Shown: positions 4,689 through 5,170 of the stretch, piece after piece
How the letters are laid out: each line of letters opens with the position of its first letter
Numbering within the stretch: the first letter of the stretch is position 1
Assembly (NCBI GenBank): GCA_964480565.1
Contig: CAYZSU010000114.1
Coordinates: 1-5,170, forward strand
Origin: CAYZSU01 sp964480565
Lineage (GTDB): Bacteria; UBA10199; 2-02-FULL-44-16; JAAZCA01
DNA length: 5,170 nt
Reading direction: 5' to 3'
The notes under the pieces: generated by a model
What the model saw: only the letters and a program-made list of their open reading frames with translations
The model's database searches: none
What the model was told of the DNA's origin: nothing
Made by a program: the position numbers and the translations under genes

Positions 4689-5170
4689 CTTATGCTGTCC
4701 CAACCATTTTTCAAAAATTAATAAAGTCCATAATTTCTTTCTATTATCCACGCTTCCTGATAAATGATCATTTAATAATTTCGAAACAGCACTGGGATTA
4801 AAATAGCCTTCCCTTTTTATCTTATCAGGTGCCAATAAATCAGATATCATTGACTTTAATGGCCCTTTCACCCATTTGGCAACAGGTATTCCAAACCCTT
4901 TCTTTGGGCGTGAAATAATATTATGCGGCAAAACACCTTTCATAATATGTTTGAGCAAAAACTTCATTTGGCCATGATTGAGTTTTAAATGATATGGAAG
5001 TCGTGATACAAATCCAACCAATTCATGATCTAAAAACGGTGCTCGTACTTCCAAAGAAGCCCACATAGAAGCACGATCTACTTTGGTCAATATATCACCT
5101 GCCAAATATAATTTTTTATACATATATAGCAGTTTATTGCCATGCGACATTTTTTGAGCTGCATAATAAT
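4686..5170 (-). CDS. asnB: Asparagine synthetase C-terminal part (partial)
   Basis: This is the 3' end of a glutamine-hydrolysing asparagine synthetase-type gene. The reading frame is open to the window edge (YYAAQK precedes the first Met at 5150), so the N-terminal glutaminase domain and the ATP-binding loop lie outside. The visible part belongs to the synthetase domain, which adenylates aspartate and receives ammonia. LAGDILTKVDRASM, LEVRAPFLDHELV, LPYHLKL, and SRPKKGFGIPVAKWV are typical of the AsnB family, and LWTLLIFEKWL near the end is the usual C-terminal helix. Many bacterial paralogues of this family sit in polysaccharide or secondary-metabolite clusters and may amidate other substrates; the fragment cannot tell these apart. 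It is upstream of the skp genes on the same strand but is probably separated from them by a terminator. Confidence 0.9.
   Translation of the reverse strand, partial: YYAAQKMSHGNKLLYMYKKLYLAGDILTKVDRASMWASLEVRAPFLDHELVGFVSRLPYHLKLNHGQMKFLLKHIMKGVLPHNIISRPKKGFGIPVAKWVKGPLKSMISDLLAPDKIKREGYFNPSAVSKLLNDHLSGSVDNRKKLWTLLIFEKWLGQHK

Noticed and set aside
4686..5150. A complete 154-residue gene starting at Met 5150
   Set aside because: The frame stays open to the window edge and the sequence begins in the middle of the asparagine synthetase domain, so this Met is internal and the gene is cut by the window.

Overview
The window is AT-rich and every recognisable gene lies on the minus strand. Read in the direction of transcription (high to low coordinates) it holds: the 3' end of an asparagine synthetase (asnB-type) gene; two tandem genes for secreted Skp/OmpH periplasmic chaperones; a Trm112-like zinc-ribbon/FHA fusion protein; yicC; gmk; a gene-free stretch of about 670 bp with repeats; and a small DedA-superfamily membrane protein of the YqaA type. 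The Skp genes imply a Gram-negative cell envelope. A zinc ribbon fused to an FHA domain next to yicC-gmk suggests a low-GC member of the former Deltaproteobacteria (Desulfobacterota). That placement is inference from gene content, not a proven assignment.

Region 4659-5170: the asnB fragment ends at a 6-bp hairpin plus T-tract that overlaps its stop codon. A good sigma70-like promoter (TTTACT, 17-bp spacer, TATATT) follows before the first skp gene. This suggests a transcription-unit boundary between asnB and the skp cluster.

Region 1296-4567: skp1, then (105 bp) skp2, then (11 bp) Trm112-FHA, then (8 bp) yicC, then (7 bp) gmk. The last four are packed tightly enough to be one operon. It joins envelope biogenesis (two chaperones), a phosphopeptide-type signalling or scaffold domain, RNA metabolism (YicC) and nucleotide metabolism (GMP kinase). 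I see no terminator inside it. An AGGA ribosome-binding site just after the yicC stop favours an ATG at 1871 as the gmk start over an in-frame TTG 15 bp upstream.

Region 630-1295: no coding sequence found. It contains a perfect 8-bp inverted repeat, two nearly identical 123-bp direct repeats (120/123 identical) that can each fold into a long hairpin, and three copies of a 37-bp element with conserved arms (CGTCATTGCGAG ... GAAGCAATC on the minus strand). A separate 21-bp hairpin motif occurs just downstream of both gmk and yqaA.

Region 1-629: a YqaA-like gene and a short downstream intergenic stretch with a perfect 12-bp palindrome. Nothing here amounts to a clearly new system. The least explained items are the structured repeats, the paired 3'-end hairpin motif, the tandem divergent Skp paralogues and the zinc-ribbon/FHA fusion.
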